Shown piece after piece: positions 8,122 through 16,181 of a stretch of DNA of 48,901 nt (the stretch's first letter is position 1; the number at the start of each line of letters is the position of its first letter). Source of the DNA: Actinomycetota bacterium (lineage in GTDB: Bacteria > Actinomycetota > Humimicrobiia > Humimicrobiales > Humimicrobiaceae); contig JAQUOE010000009.1 of the NCBI GenBank assembly GCA_028717265.1, positions 1 to 48,901 of the forward strand. The letters run 5' to 3'. Below the pieces are notes generated by a model. That model made no database searches and had not been told where the DNA came from. It was given only the letters and a program-made list of their open reading frames with translations. The position numbers were made by a program, and so were the translations under genes.

Positions 8122-9064
8122 ACTTGATAAGATATCAAAGGTTTATAGTACAGGAACATTCGGAGGGAAGCTTCTCCCTGCCGTAGTTGATGTCAGTTTC
8201 GATATCGGAGAAGGAGAAGTTGTTTCGTTGATTGGCGAAAGCGGGAGCGGAAAAAGTACAATAGGGAAAATGATCCTGCGCTTGATCACTATTTCTTCCG
8301 GAAAGATTATATTTAACGGAATTGATATCTCTACTTTTAAAAAAAATACGCTCAAAAGCTATTATAAGGAAGTTCAGGGTGTATTCCAGGATCCGTTCAG
8401 TTCTTACAATCCTATTTTTAAAGCCGACAAAATTTTTACAATAATAAGACAGGAATTTTTTCCAAAGATGAAAGATAAAGAGTGGGAAGAAAAGGTGGAT
8501 AGTTCACTTAAAGCTGTTGGTCTGAATCCCGATCAGGTATTGAATAAATTTCCTCACCAGTTAAGCGGGGGCCAGCTTCAGCGTTTTCTTATAGCCCGTG
8601 CATTGCTGCTGGACATTAAATTTCTGGTAGCAGACGAGATTATAAGTATGCTTGATGCATCTACACGCGTAGATGTTCTAAATTTACTGGCAGAGTTAAA
8701 ATCCCGGGGTCTATCCATACTTTTTATAACTCATGATCTATCGCTTGGCTATTATATAAGCGAAAAAGCAATAATACTTTACAGGGGAAGCGTCGTGGAA
8801 ATGGGCAACACAGAAAAAGTATATTCTAATTCACTTCATCCATATACAAAAATGCTCATGGCTTCAGTACCGCGTTTGGACAAAAAATGGGAAGAAGTAG
8901 AAGTGGAACTTAAAGCAAAACAAATAGAAAACACTATCGGTTGCGTTTATTATGATAGATGCCGTGTTCCTGATAAAGACGCAGGTTGTGCCGGAAGCAG
9001 ACCGCCGTTGATAAAGGTGGAACAGGATCATTTTGTGGCATGCAAGCATTGCATGAAAGAATGA
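8114..9064 (+). CDS. Opp/Dpp-type ABC transporter ATPase (DppF-like)
   Basis: The partner ABC ATPase, 316 residues. I chose the ATG that begins MLKLDKISKVY because homologues begin there and a purine-rich GGAGGGAGTGTGAGAGG precedes it. A longer in-frame form from 8063 would add 17 residues with no family counterpart. Walker A is GESGSGKST at 41-49, the signature is LSGGQLQRF, Walker B is FLVADEI, and the switch is ITHD. In the segment DEIISMLDAST the usual Ser-Ala before LDAS is replaced by Ser-Met, a mild variation. The C-terminal extension has Cys-containing YYDRCRVPDKDAGC. It is the last gene of the transporter operon, since a strong terminator follows. Confidence 0.92.
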   Translation: MLKLDKISKVYSTGTFGGKLLPAVVDVSFDIGEGEVVSLIGESGSGKSTIGKMILRLITISSGKIIFNGIDISTFKKNTLKSYYKEVQGVFQDPFSSYNPIFKADKIFTIIRQEFFPKMKDKEWEEKVDSSLKAVGLNPDQVLNKFPHQLSGGQLQRFLIARALLLDIKFLVADEIISMLDASTRVDVLNLLAELKSRGLSILFITHDLSLGYYISEKAIILYRGSVVEMGNTEKVYSNSLHPYTKMLMASVPRLDKKWEEVEVELKAKQIENTIGCVYYDRCRVPDKDAGCAGSRPPLIKVEQDHFVACKHCMKE

Positions 9065-9106
9065 TCATATCTTAAAAGTATAATTTATTTTTAGTATTTC
9101 ATATAG

Positions 9107-9157
9107 AAAAGTAAAGCATAATATTTTATAAATATTGTGCTTTACTTTTTCTTTTTA
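9107..9157. terminator. Rho-independent terminator after the transporter operon
   Basis: AAAAGTAAAGCA and TGCTTTACTTTT form a perfect 12-bp stem, with an AT-rich loop that can pair further through AATATT copies. TTTCTTTTTATA follows. The A-rich left arm means it could also stop transcription coming from the right. The remaining bases up to 9217 contain an imperfect dyad, TTAGTATATGCTAA at 9174-9187, just upstream of the GAGGGTGA site of the next gene. Confidence 0.8.
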
Positions 9158-9217
9158 TAAAATTAGTTAAACGTTAGTATATGCTAATATTTTTTTATAT
9201 ACTTAAGAGGGTGAATA

Positions 9218-10018
9218 ATGACAAAAAATGATAAAGAAACGATAATAGTCCAGATTTCCGATATTCATGTTGGCGAACAACATTTCGTGCCAAGTCTTCT
9301 TACAAGATGTATTGACGAAATAAATGAACTTTGTCCCGATATAGTAATCATAACCGGAGATCTTACTGCCAATGGATTCAGGATGGAATATGATACCGTA
9401 AAAAATTATCTCTCCCCCATAAAGTGCACAAACATACTGATTCAATTGGGTAATCATGATTCCAGAAATGTGGGATATCTGCATTTTGAGGATATTTTTG
9501 GTGACAGATATATTTCGTTTAATAATAACAAAGTATCGATTGTCGCAGCTGATTCAAGCGAACCGGATCTGGATAATGGGCAGATCGGCCGTGAGCACTA
9601 TGACTGGATCAAGAACGAGTTTAGCAAATGTGATAATAATAGTTTTAAAATCTTTGCCATGCATCATCACCTGGTGCCGGTTCCCAATACCGGAAGAGAA
9701 AGGAATATTGTAAATGATGCCGGTGATGTTTTAGAAACAGTAATCGATGCCGGAGTAGACATGGTATTATGCGGTCACAAACATGTGCCATATCTGTGGA
9801 GAATAGAGGATATGCTGGTGGTTACTGCCGGGACAGTTTCCTGTCTCAGATTAAGAGGTAAGATCGAACCAAGCTATAATATTATTTATGTAAGAGAGAA
9901 GGAAATTGATATTTACAGGAGGTCTCCTTTCGATAAGATTGAGAAAATTATCGGTGTAAGCAGAAAAGAGAAAAAGAGCAAAATCTATGATAAGTTTATT
10001 AAAGAAAAAAAGCAATAA
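9218..10018 (+). CDS. Calcineurin-like metallophosphoesterase (CpdA-like), candidate partner of cyclic-DPG pathway
   Basis: A 266-residue cytoplasmic metallophosphoesterase. All five metal-binding blocks of the calcineurin-like fold are present: D15-I-H17, G47-D48, G78-NHD, H149-HH, and G186-HKH. The overall order matches the cyclic nucleotide phosphodiesterase (CpdA/Rv0805) group, in which two metal ions hydrolyse phosphodiesters. The start has a good GAGGGTGA six bases before ATG. The last 32 bases overlap the 5' end of cyclic 2,3-diphosphoglycerate synthetase, which suggests co-translation and a linked role. It could open the cyclic trianion or act on an unrelated phosphodiester. The substrate is not visible from sequence, so that link is inference. 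Confidence 0.85.
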   Translation: MTKNDKETIIVQISDIHVGEQHFVPSLLTRCIDEINELCPDIVIITGDLTANGFRMEYDTVKNYLSPIKCTNILIQLGNHDSRNVGYLHFEDIFGDRYISFNNNKVSIVAADSSEPDLDNGQIGREHYDWIKNEFSKCDNNSFKIFAMHHHLVPVPNTGRERNIVNDAGDVLETVIDAGVDMVLCGHKHVPYLWRIEDMLVVTAGTVSCLRLRGKIEPSYNIIYVREKEIDIYRRSPFDKIEKIIGVSRKEKKSKIYDKFIKEKKQ

Positions 10019-11354
10019 AGATAAAAACTTAATTGCATTGATAGATGGGGAACATTACCCGCAGGTGACCAATGATGCGATCAAGATGCTTAAGAAGATC
10101 TATAAAGGTGATTTTAAAGGAATGATTTTTCTTGGAGGAACAGAAAAACTGGTAATAGATGATATTGAAGATTTCTTTAAGGAAAAAGTTTATATAATCA
10201 AAGATATCGATCTGGATTTCAATAAGGCACTTAAATATTTTAATCCGGATATTGTATATGATTTAAGTGACGAACCTGTGGTCAATCATATAAAAAGAAT
10301 GAAAATCGCTTCTTATTGCTTTGCGAATAAATGCAGCTATATGGGTCCTGATTTTTTATTTTCTTACGAGAATGAAGATATATATTGTAAAAAATTTACA
10401 TTATCTATTATAGGAACCGGCAAAAGAATAGGTAAAACAGCAGTAAGTTCTTATGTGACTAAAATATACACAGGGGAAGGTATCGATGTCTGCGTCATAG
10501 CTATGGGCAGAGGAGGACCTGAGACTCCTGAGATAATCAGGGGTGGTAAAATAGATATTACTTCCCGCTACCTTCTTGAAATCAGTAATAAAGGAATGCA
10601 TGCAAGTTCGGATTACATAGAAGACGCTCTTACAAGTAAGATTACCACCATAGGCTGCAGAAGATGCGGCGGAGGTTTCGGGGGTAAGATTTTTATGTCA
10701 AATATCAAAGAAGGAATAAAAATTGCAGAGAAGCTGAATCCCGATCTTGTAATAGTCGAGGGAAGCGGTGCCTCTGTGCCTGATGTCAAAACGGATGCTG
10801 TTATTTGTGTAGTGGGCGCTTACCAGGATTGGGAAGCGGTTGTAGGCTACCTGGGAATTTATAGAATATTATCTGCTGATCTCATAATACTTACCATGTG
10901 TGAAGAACCGGTGGCAAGCCAGGAGAAAATAGCCAATGTTAAAATAGAAATAAAAAAAATAAATCCAGATTCCATGATCATGGAAACTATCTTCAGACCT
11001 CAACCTTTATCGGATATAACCGGTAAAAAGATTTTTATGGGGATGACTTCAGATAAAATTATTGAACCTGTGATCAAAAATTATATGGAAAATAACTTTA
11101 ACTGCAGGGTCAAAAAAATAAGTTTTAATCTGGGGAATAGAGCTGCTCTTAAAAAAGATCTGGAAAAAACAAAGGATTATGACACGATAGTAACTGAACT
11201 CAAAGCGGCTTCTGTGGATATTTTAACGGACTATGCTTTCAGGCACAGGAAAGAAATAATCTATATGAATAACGTACTCATCGTAAAGGGCAGGAAGGGA
11301 GTGCTGGAAGCAGAATTGAAAAAGATATTTTCAGGGGGAGAAAAACTTTTATGA
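9987..11354 (+). CDS. cpgS: Cyclic 2,3-diphosphoglycerate synthetase
   Basis: A 455-residue protein I recognise as cyclic 2,3-diphosphoglycerate synthetase. The enzyme uses ATP to form the intramolecular phosphoanhydride of 2,3-diphosphoglycerate. The N-terminal part begins KNLIALIDGEHYPQVTNDAI, typical of the family, with IYKGDFKGMIFLGGTEKL just after. The central nucleotide-binding segment has a P-loop, GTGKRIGKT (143-151). MGRGGPETPEII, CRRCGGGFGGK and VIVEGSGASVPDV follow, all family blocks. The preceding gene overlaps it by 32 bases and the following 2-phosphoglycerate kinase by four bases (ATGA). That gives the two pathway enzymes adjacent and in one transcript. The best-studied enzymes are archaeal (Methanothermus fervidus); the surrounding genes here are clearly bacterial. 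Confidence 0.9.
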   Translation: MISLLKKKSNKDKNLIALIDGEHYPQVTNDAIKMLKKIYKGDFKGMIFLGGTEKLVIDDIEDFFKEKVYIIKDIDLDFNKALKYFNPDIVYDLSDEPVVNHIKRMKIASYCFANKCSYMGPDFLFSYENEDIYCKKFTLSIIGTGKRIGKTAVSSYVTKIYTGEGIDVCVIAMGRGGPETPEIIRGGKIDITSRYLLEISNKGMHASSDYIEDALTSKITTIGCRRCGGGFGGKIFMSNIKEGIKIAEKLNPDLVIVEGSGASVPDVKTDAVICVVGAYQDWEAVVGYLGIYRILSADLIILTMCEEPVASQEKIANVKIEIKKINPDSMIMETIFRPQPLSDITGKKIFMGMTSDKIIEPVIKNYMENNFNCRVKKISFNLGNRAALKKDLEKTKDYDTIVTELKAASVDILTDYAFRHRKEIIYMNNVLIVKGRKGVLEAELKKIFSGGEKLL

Positions 11355-12307
11355 TTTTAAAAAGTGAAGATGAGACGAATTCAAAAGTAATAGTAATTTC
11401 CGATAAAAAAGGCGGACTGCCTTTTTCAAAAGGGATACTTGCTTCTTCTATTTCAGTAGCGGGCCTTGATATCCTGACCGCTCATAAAATCGCATTTGAG
11501 ATTCAGGATTATTTTTTAAAGAATAAAATCTATTCGATATCTCTTGAAGAATTAAGATCGCTTGTATTCAGATTCATAAAAGATAAAGTAAATCTGGAAT
11601 ATGCCGAAAGATATTTGCTGTGGCAATCCGTGGGTAAACTTAAAAAACCGATCGTAATACTTATCGGAGGATCAACCGGAGTAGGGAAATCGACTATAGC
11701 TACTGTACTTGCCAATAGATTAAATATTACCAGGGTAGCTTCTACTGATGCTATAAGAGAGGTCATGAGAGCTTCCGTATCAGAAAAATTAATAAGGCCC
11801 CTGAGAGGATCTTCTTATAATGCGTATAGGAATTTAACACTTCCTCCTTCCGGTGTGGAGCCTGTTATTCTGGGTTTCAGGGAACAGGTACTCGCGGTCA
11901 GCATTGGGATAGAGGCGATAATAAAGAGAAATATTGAAGAAAAATCAGATATTATTATAGAGGGTGCGCATGTGGTACCGGGATATCTCGATCTTGGGAA
12001 TTATTTATCCACAGCAATAATACAGCAGATAGTCATATCGGTACCGGATATAAGTATTCATAAAGAACATTTTACAAAAAGAACCTTTGAAACACAGGGT
12101 TCAAGACCCATGGACAGGTACATAAAGCACCTTGATAAAATCGTAATGATTCAGGATTATATAGAGAAACTGGCCAAAGAGAAAAATATCAGAATTATAG
12201 AAAACTATAATCTTGATAACGTGGTAAATGAAATATTGGAACTGGTATTTCAAAGAATAAAAAGCGAATTCAGTAAAGTAGGTTCCGAGTATTCTAAAGA
12301 GAATTAG
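11351..12307 (+). CDS. 2-phosphoglycerate kinase
   Basis: A 318-residue kinase that phosphorylates 2-phosphoglycerate to 2,3-diphosphoglycerate, the first step towards the cyclic compound. An N-terminal ATP-cone-like domain (about 12-90: VIVISDKKGGLPFSKGILAS, then TAHKIAFEIQDYF) precedes the kinase domain. The kinase P-loop is GGSTGVGKS at 106-114, followed by RVASTDAIREVMR, the usual substrate-side block of this family. IEGAHVVPGYLDL is a further conserved segment. Start and upstream stop overlap as ATGA, and the SD is CAGGGGGAGAAA. The stop overlaps by four bases the stop of a convergent minus-strand gene. Archaeal 2-phosphoglycerate kinases have a similar length and domain order. Confidence 0.9.
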   Translation: MILKSEDETNSKVIVISDKKGGLPFSKGILASSISVAGLDILTAHKIAFEIQDYFLKNKIYSISLEELRSLVFRFIKDKVNLEYAERYLLWQSVGKLKKPIVILIGGSTGVGKSTIATVLANRLNITRVASTDAIREVMRASVSEKLIRPLRGSSYNAYRNLTLPPSGVEPVILGFREQVLAVSIGIEAIIKRNIEEKSDIIIEGAHVVPGYLDLGNYLSTAIIQQIVISVPDISIHKEHFTKRTFETQGSRPMDRYIKHLDKIVMIQDYIEKLAKEKNIRIIENYNLDNVVNEILELVFQRIKSEFSKVGSEYSKEN

Positions 12308-12738
12308 TTCCCATCCGTTATATGAAACTCTTCGGTGTTTTTTTTATCTCCATTTAAATAAGTTTCTACATTATAGCTTCCGGCGGAATAAGCATTATTA
12401 TGTTTGATCAGGGAGACTATTATTTTGCCGGAACCTTTTTTCTCCGGATTTATAATATTTTTTTGAATTACATCATAAGAATCATTTTCTATTTTTATCC
12501 ATTCCACTTCTATTTCATCTTCGGGACCAAAGTGTTTTACTTCCATTATAAGATAAATATCCGGGTCCTGAGTACTGAAAGTATGGTTATTATAAGGTTT
12601 CAACTTTTCGAAATCAAAATTTTTATCCAAACTCAGGTAAATATTTTTAATATCCGGTTTTTCATGAATTGTAGTTATCACAACTATTATTAGAAGACCG
12701 GTGCATATAATAAAAATAATTATATTTCTTTTTTTCAT
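12304..12738 (-). CDS. Small membrane-anchored or secreted protein, unknown function
   Basis: A 144-residue protein I do not recognise. The N-terminus is a clear signal or anchor: KKRN followed by a hydrophobic stretch to about residue 23. The rest is polar and rich in beta-branched residues, with NIYLSLDKNFD, an acidic EDEIEVEWIKIE and a final AGSYNVETYLNGDK, reminiscent of an immunoglobulin-like or other beta-sandwich domain. It should face outwards. It is the only minus-strand gene in this half of the window, and ends tail to tail with the 2-phosphoglycerate kinase gene. I prefer this strand over the overlapping plus-strand frame because of the signal peptide and soluble composition. No clear Shine-Dalgarno is seen. 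Confidence 0.65.
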   Translation of the reverse strand: MKKRNIIIFIICTGLLIIVVITTIHEKPDIKNIYLSLDKNFDFEKLKPYNNHTFSTQDPDIYLIMEVKHFGPEDEIEVEWIKIENDSYDVIQKNIINPEKKGSGKIIVSLIKHNNAYSAGSYNVETYLNGDKKNTEEFHITDGN

Positions 12739-12819
12739 ATTATTTTAAAAATAAAATATAATAGTTTTAAGATATTATAAAAGTTATTTAAAACATTGAC
12801 CATAAGTTACTTTAAATAT

Positions 12820-12848
12820 TTGACTAAAATCGCCAATTGATATATATT
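12820..12848 (+). promoter_or_regulatory. Promoter upstream of the FmdB-like gene
   Basis: TTGACT, a 17-base spacer and TATATT. A second TTGACC lies 24 bases further upstream without a good -10. Start of transcription would be about 30 bases before the ATG, which has GGAGGAAATAAAT in front of it. Confidence 0.5.
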
Positions 12849-12882
12849 TTCAAAATAATTTTGTTTCGGAGGAAATAAATAT

Positions 12883-13179
12883 ATGCCTATTTACAGCTAT
12901 AAATGCGAGAAATGCGGAAAGGTTTTCGATAAGTTTCAGAAAGTCGGGTGCGACGATATCGTCAAATGTATCTATTGCGATTCAAATGCAAGTAGATTAT
13001 TTTCGCCTGTGGGGATAATTTTCAAAGGATCTGGATTCTACACAACAGATTATAAATCAAGTTCTAAAAATCTTATTGGCAGCAGTACCGCAAAAGAAAA
13101 AGAAAAAGAAACCAAAAAGACCGAAGTAAAATCTTCAGGTAAAGGAGAAATCAGTACTGCGGCAAAAAAAAATAACTAA
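12883..13179 (+). CDS. FmdB family zinc ribbon protein
   Basis: A 98-residue protein of the FmdB/CxxC regulatory family. It starts MPIYSYKCEKCGKVFDKFQK, the classic FmdB opening, with C8 and C11 pairing with C29 and C32 to form one zinc ribbon. The SPVGIIFKGSGFYTTDY block is the conserved second part. The C-terminal 30 residues are a Lys/Ser/Glu-rich tail with runs such as KEKEKETKKTE, as often seen in the family. FmdB was named as a putative regulator of a methanol/formamide-type operon, but the function of this very widespread family remains unclear. It starts at ATG after GGAGG with its own promoter. It could lead a transcript into the next membrane genes. Confidence 0.88.
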   Translation: MPIYSYKCEKCGKVFDKFQKVGCDDIVKCIYCDSNASRLFSPVGIIFKGSGFYTTDYKSSSKNLIGSSTAKEKEKETKKTEVKSSGKGEISTAAKKNN

Positions 13180-13232
13180 ATCTCAAACATTATTGGTATA
13201 ATTAGAACAAAATATCAATATTTCAATTATCA

Positions 13233-13706
13233 ATGTTTTTATTATTAATTTTATCTATAACGTTAATATTCTTGTATATTTCCAGCCTGAGATTTATGAT
13301 AAAAACCAATGGCAGATATACCATACAGAAAAAAATCCAGGAACTCGAGAGCCATATGCCGGAACTGGAGAAAGAAATATCATCAAGATCTTTTCCACTG
13401 GTATTGGCTCTGGCTATAATTGTAGTTTTAAATTTAACAGAAATAGGTTATTTTATTTATAGTAATTATTTTTTTAATGATTTTGTGATCACTCTTGGAA
13501 GTGCAATTCTTATTGGTTATACGCTTTATTCTATGATAAAATTTTTACCCGGGATTAAAAAATTTGTCAGTAAGCCCTTAAAGTATTTTAAGGAAATAAA
13601 TCATGGTTTTGACAATACTCTGAATTTTATAATGGTGGCTCTGGAAATAGTATTTTGTGCTTATATAATGATAAAAATTTTTATTGAGTATATCTTACTC
13701 GGTTAG
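13233..13706 (+). CDS. Multi-pass membrane protein, unknown function
   Basis: A 157-residue integral membrane protein that I do not recognise. Hydrophobic segments lie at about 2-21, 54-75, 83-104 and 132-155, separated by short charged loops. KKIQELESHMPELEKEISS is a predicted short helix or coiled coil on the cytoplasmic side between the first two segments. There is no good Shine-Dalgarno before the ATG, only an A/T-rich stretch, so the exact start is uncertain. It is followed closely by a lipoprotein gene and xseA on the same strand. Confidence 0.6.
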   Translation: MFLLLILSITLIFLYISSLRFMIKTNGRYTIQKKIQELESHMPELEKEISSRSFPLVLALAIIVVLNLTEIGYFIYSNYFFNDFVITLGSAILIGYTLYSMIKFLPGIKKFVSKPLKYFKEINHGFDNTLNFIMVALEIVFCAYIMIKIFIEYILLG

Positions 13707-13718
13707 CGAAATAAAAAA

Positions 13719-14261
13719 ATGAAAAAAATATTTATTATTTTTATAATTACTTCTATTTTACTGATAACTATTGTTAGCAGTTCATGTTTTAATTCAGGCA
13801 GTGATCAGGGAAGTGAAATAACGGAAAATATCGGCACTGAAGGAATAAGCGGCGGCTCCGAAGAAATGTCGGAGGAAAAGTTAACCGATCTTCTGGACGA
13901 CGAGGGCTTCATGGACGTATTCAATAGTTTTTACTATCCGGATTCTCTGATAGAGGAGGCGGGTACGGTTGAAAGCGATGAGAATCTGGCTTATATATTA
14001 TCGGAAGTATCGGAGAATTTTCAAAAAGTCGAGCAATATTACAAAGATAAAAAAGTTCAATCGATATGGAGCAGAGGTCTTATATTCGAAGAAAGTTCCG
14101 GGGATATAGAAGAAGAATTCCTGACTTCAGAAGATGATGAAATACCCACCTTTAAATTTACCTACTACAGCAATGAAAAAGATAAAGTTGTAAATGTCCT
14201 GATCAAGGGCCTGGAAGAGAACAGAACCCAGATAATGATCATATACTGGACTCTTCAGTAA
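13719..14261 (+). CDS. Putative lipoprotein, unknown function
   Basis: A 180-residue exported protein. The N-terminus is MKKIFIIFIITSILLITIV, followed by SSSC with Cys at residue 23. That is a weak lipobox (Ser rather than Ala or Gly at -1), but a hydrophilic Ser/Gly/Glu-rich linker follows directly, as in lipoproteins. The remainder is acidic, with EVSENFQKVEQYYKDKKVQS and a final beta-rich block, VVNVLIKGLEENRTQIMIIY. This resembles small extracytoplasmic proteins that follow the time course of two strands plus helix. I do not assign a family. Its stop is two bases before the xseA start. Confidence 0.6.
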   Translation: MKKIFIIFIITSILLITIVSSSCFNSGSDQGSEITENIGTEGISGGSEEMSEEKLTDLLDDEGFMDVFNSFYYPDSLIEEAGTVESDENLAYILSEVSENFQKVEQYYKDKKVQSIWSRGLIFEESSGDIEEEFLTSEDDEIPTFKFTYYSNEKDKVVNVLIKGLEENRTQIMIIYWTLQ

Positions 14262-14263
14262 AT

Positions 14264-15649
14264 ATGGAAGACGGCACCACAGTAAAATCAAAAATCTACA
14301 CTGTCAGCGAGCTTAATCTGGAAATAAGAAAAAGTCTCGAAAAGGATTATTCTCTTATATGGGTAGAAGGCGAAGTAAGTAATTTTTATTTCCGTGATAA
14401 AAAGCATATGTACTTTGATTTAAAAGACGAGAGTTCAAAAATCAAGGTGGTTATGTTTCATAATAATAATAAAAATCTAATTTTTGACATAGAAGAAGGG
14501 CTGCACATATTAATAAATGGCTATATTTCCGTATATGAAAAAAGGGGCGAATATCAGATAATAGCTCTTAATGCCAGACCGGTAGGTAAAGGTTCCCTGA
14601 TTCTGGCATTTGAACAGTTGAGAGAAAAATTGGAAAAAAAAGGATATTTTGACCGAATTTATAAAAAAGAAATACCCATTCTTCCGGCGAAGATAGGTGT
14701 TGCAACCTCTATAGGAGGTGCAGTAATCAGAGATATAATCCAGGTTCTAAGGCACAGGTTCGAGAATTTCCATCTTATCGTAAGAGATGTTAATGTTCAG
14801 GGTGCGACTTCAAGCGATGAAATTTGTGAGGCGATAGACGATTTATGCCAGTACGGCGTAGATGTGATAATAATTGCAAGAGGAGGAGGTTCGCTTGAAG
14901 ATCTATGGGCGTTCAACACAGAAAAACTGGCAAAAAAAATTTTTGATTGTCCCATTCCTTTGATCTCAGCGGTCGGCCATGAAACAGATTACACTATTTC
15001 AGATTTCGTATCGGATAAGCGTGCAGCGACACCTTCTATTGCCGGGCAGCTGGTCATATTAAGCAAAACGGAAGCATTGGAAAAAATAAAGGATCTTAAT
15101 AAAAGAATGTTCCATCTTACTGATACGAAAATAACAATGCTAAGAAAAGAGGTAAATTTTTTTATCAAAAAAAGGATCTTCATAAAACCGGAGACTCTTT
15201 TAAATAAGTTCGACCAGGCAGCTTTCGAATTCCATGGCAAGTTGATTGAGAATATGAAAAGGATTATCCGAATGGGGTATGAAAATATTTCCAGTTACAG
15301 ACAGCTGATAGACAAAAGAAATATATTTAAAAAGATCTATATGCATAAAATGGTAATAGGGAACATAAACGCCAGAATGATTTCAGGTGTAAAGAACAAA
15401 CTCAATTTCAGTAAAGGTAAATTAAAACTGATACTAGAGAACCTGAAAGAAAAAAATCCTATTGCTGTAATGGATCGTGGTTTTGCTATAATATATGAAG
15501 CAGAAGAAGATAAAAGTATCAGAAGCATAAACGAAGCCAGTATTAATCAAAAGGTCAGAATAATTTTAAGGGATGGGATACTAAACGCCAGGATATTTGA
15601 TAAAATATATAAAAAATTGGAGTTAGGTTCAGGTAATGAAAATCGATAA
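14264..15649 (+). CDS. xseA: Exodeoxyribonuclease VII large subunit
   Basis: A 461-residue catalytic subunit of exonuclease VII, which degrades single-stranded DNA in both directions to short oligonucleotides. The N-terminal OB-fold DNA-binding domain starts with YTVSELNLEIRKSLEKDYSL and contains the usual WVEGEVSNF and GHMYFDLKD-like KHMYFDLKDE. The catalytic region carries IGVATSIGGAVIRDIIQVL, followed by RGGGSLEDLWAFNTEKLA and the AVGHETDYTISDFVSDKRA block. Long charged helices, expected for the extended coiled-coil domain, follow from about 270 to 400. The C-terminus has the typical LERGFAI-like VMDRGFAI. It overlaps xseB by 14 bases. Confidence 0.95.
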   Translation: MEDGTTVKSKIYTVSELNLEIRKSLEKDYSLIWVEGEVSNFYFRDKKHMYFDLKDESSKIKVVMFHNNNKNLIFDIEEGLHILINGYISVYEKRGEYQIIALNARPVGKGSLILAFEQLREKLEKKGYFDRIYKKEIPILPAKIGVATSIGGAVIRDIIQVLRHRFENFHLIVRDVNVQGATSSDEICEAIDDLCQYGVDVIIIARGGGSLEDLWAFNTEKLAKKIFDCPIPLISAVGHETDYTISDFVSDKRAATPSIAGQLVILSKTEALEKIKDLNKRMFHLTDTKITMLRKEVNFFIKKRIFIKPETLLNKFDQAAFEFHGKLIENMKRIIRMGYENISSYRQLIDKRNIFKKIYMHKMVIGNINARMISGVKNKLNFSKGKLKLILENLKEKNPIAVMDRGFAIIYEAEEDKSIRSINEASINQKVRIILRDGILNARIFDKIYKKLELGSGNENR

Positions 15650-15875
15650 AATGAGTTTCGAAGAGTCAATTAAAAAATTAGAAGAAATCGTCAGAGAACT
15701 TGAAGATGAAAATATATCTCTGGAAGAATCAATGGAAAAGTTTGAATCAGGTATCAAGCTTTCTTCTAATTGTCTTAAAAAATTAAATGAAGCAGAGGGA
15801 AAAATAGAGGAACTCACGAGATCCGAGGACGGGAAACTGGTTACAAGAGAACTGGATTTGAAGAAGGGCAGTTAA
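15636..15875 (+). CDS. xseB: Exodeoxyribonuclease VII small subunit
   Basis: A 79-residue partner of xseA. The family block is complete: MSFEESIKKLEEIVRELEDE, followed by SLEESMEKFESGIKLSSNC and LNEAEGKIEELTR. It forms a short helical hairpin that binds the large subunit in multiple copies. The start inside the end of xseA, 14 bases before its stop, implies translational coupling. It has GGAGTTAGGTTCAGG in front. Confidence 0.93.
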   Translation: MKIDKMSFEESIKKLEEIVRELEDENISLEESMEKFESGIKLSSNCLKKLNEAEGKIEELTRSEDGKLVTRELDLKKGS

Positions 15876-16077
15876 GACTTTTTCGGGTCCGGTTTTTAAC
15901 TTTTTTCGGTATGTTCATAAAAATCGGCCGCTAAATTAAAAATTTTAAAAGACAACATATAGTATATAATTCCGGTAAAATATATAGCAATCATCTATAT
16001 ATAGTTTCGATATTACTATTGAACAAATACTAAATCAAATAATCATAATTACCTCTATATTTTTTTATACATAATAG
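15876..16077. other. AT-rich intergenic stretch between xseB and the dcw promoter
   Basis: No reading frame of interest. GACTTTTTCGGGTCCGGTTTTTAACTTTTTT, of which CGGGTCCGG and the two T tracts are the notable parts, may be a weak terminator for xseAB, but no stable stem of more than a few pairs is seen. The rest is TATATA-rich sequence without recognisable sites. The dcw promoter begins at its right end. Confidence 0.4.
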
Positions 16078-16106
16078 TTTACAAATTGATTTTATTGTGG
16101 TATTTT
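16078..16106 (+). promoter_or_regulatory. Promoter of the dcw cluster (mraZ)
   Basis: TTTACA, a 17-base spacer and TATTTT. Transcription would begin near 16112, a few bases before the putative MraZ boxes. Leader length to the mraZ GTG is about 70 bases. Confidence 0.5.
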
Positions 16107-16118
16107 ATTGTTGTGATG

Positions 16119-16143
16119 TGGGGAATAGTGGAGGAAAAGGGAT
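16119..16143 (+). promoter_or_regulatory. Putative MraZ operator: TGGGG, TGGAG, GGGAT at 10-bp spacing
   Basis: Three five-base units, TGGGG, TGGAG and a weaker GGGAT, are each separated by exactly five bases. In Escherichia coli MraZ binds TGGGN direct repeats separated by five bases just upstream of mraZ. Here the repeats lie right after the predicted start of transcription, a fitting site for autorepression. The third unit departs from the consensus. Confidence 0.55.
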
Positions 16144-16181
16144 GTGAATCCCTATTAATAGTGTAGAGATGGAGCAAAAGA

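Noticed and set aside
12400-12693. 97-residue plus-strand frame inside the minus-strand exported gene
   Set aside because: Tyr/Phe/Ile-rich shadow composition and no ribosome site; the minus frame has a signal peptide.
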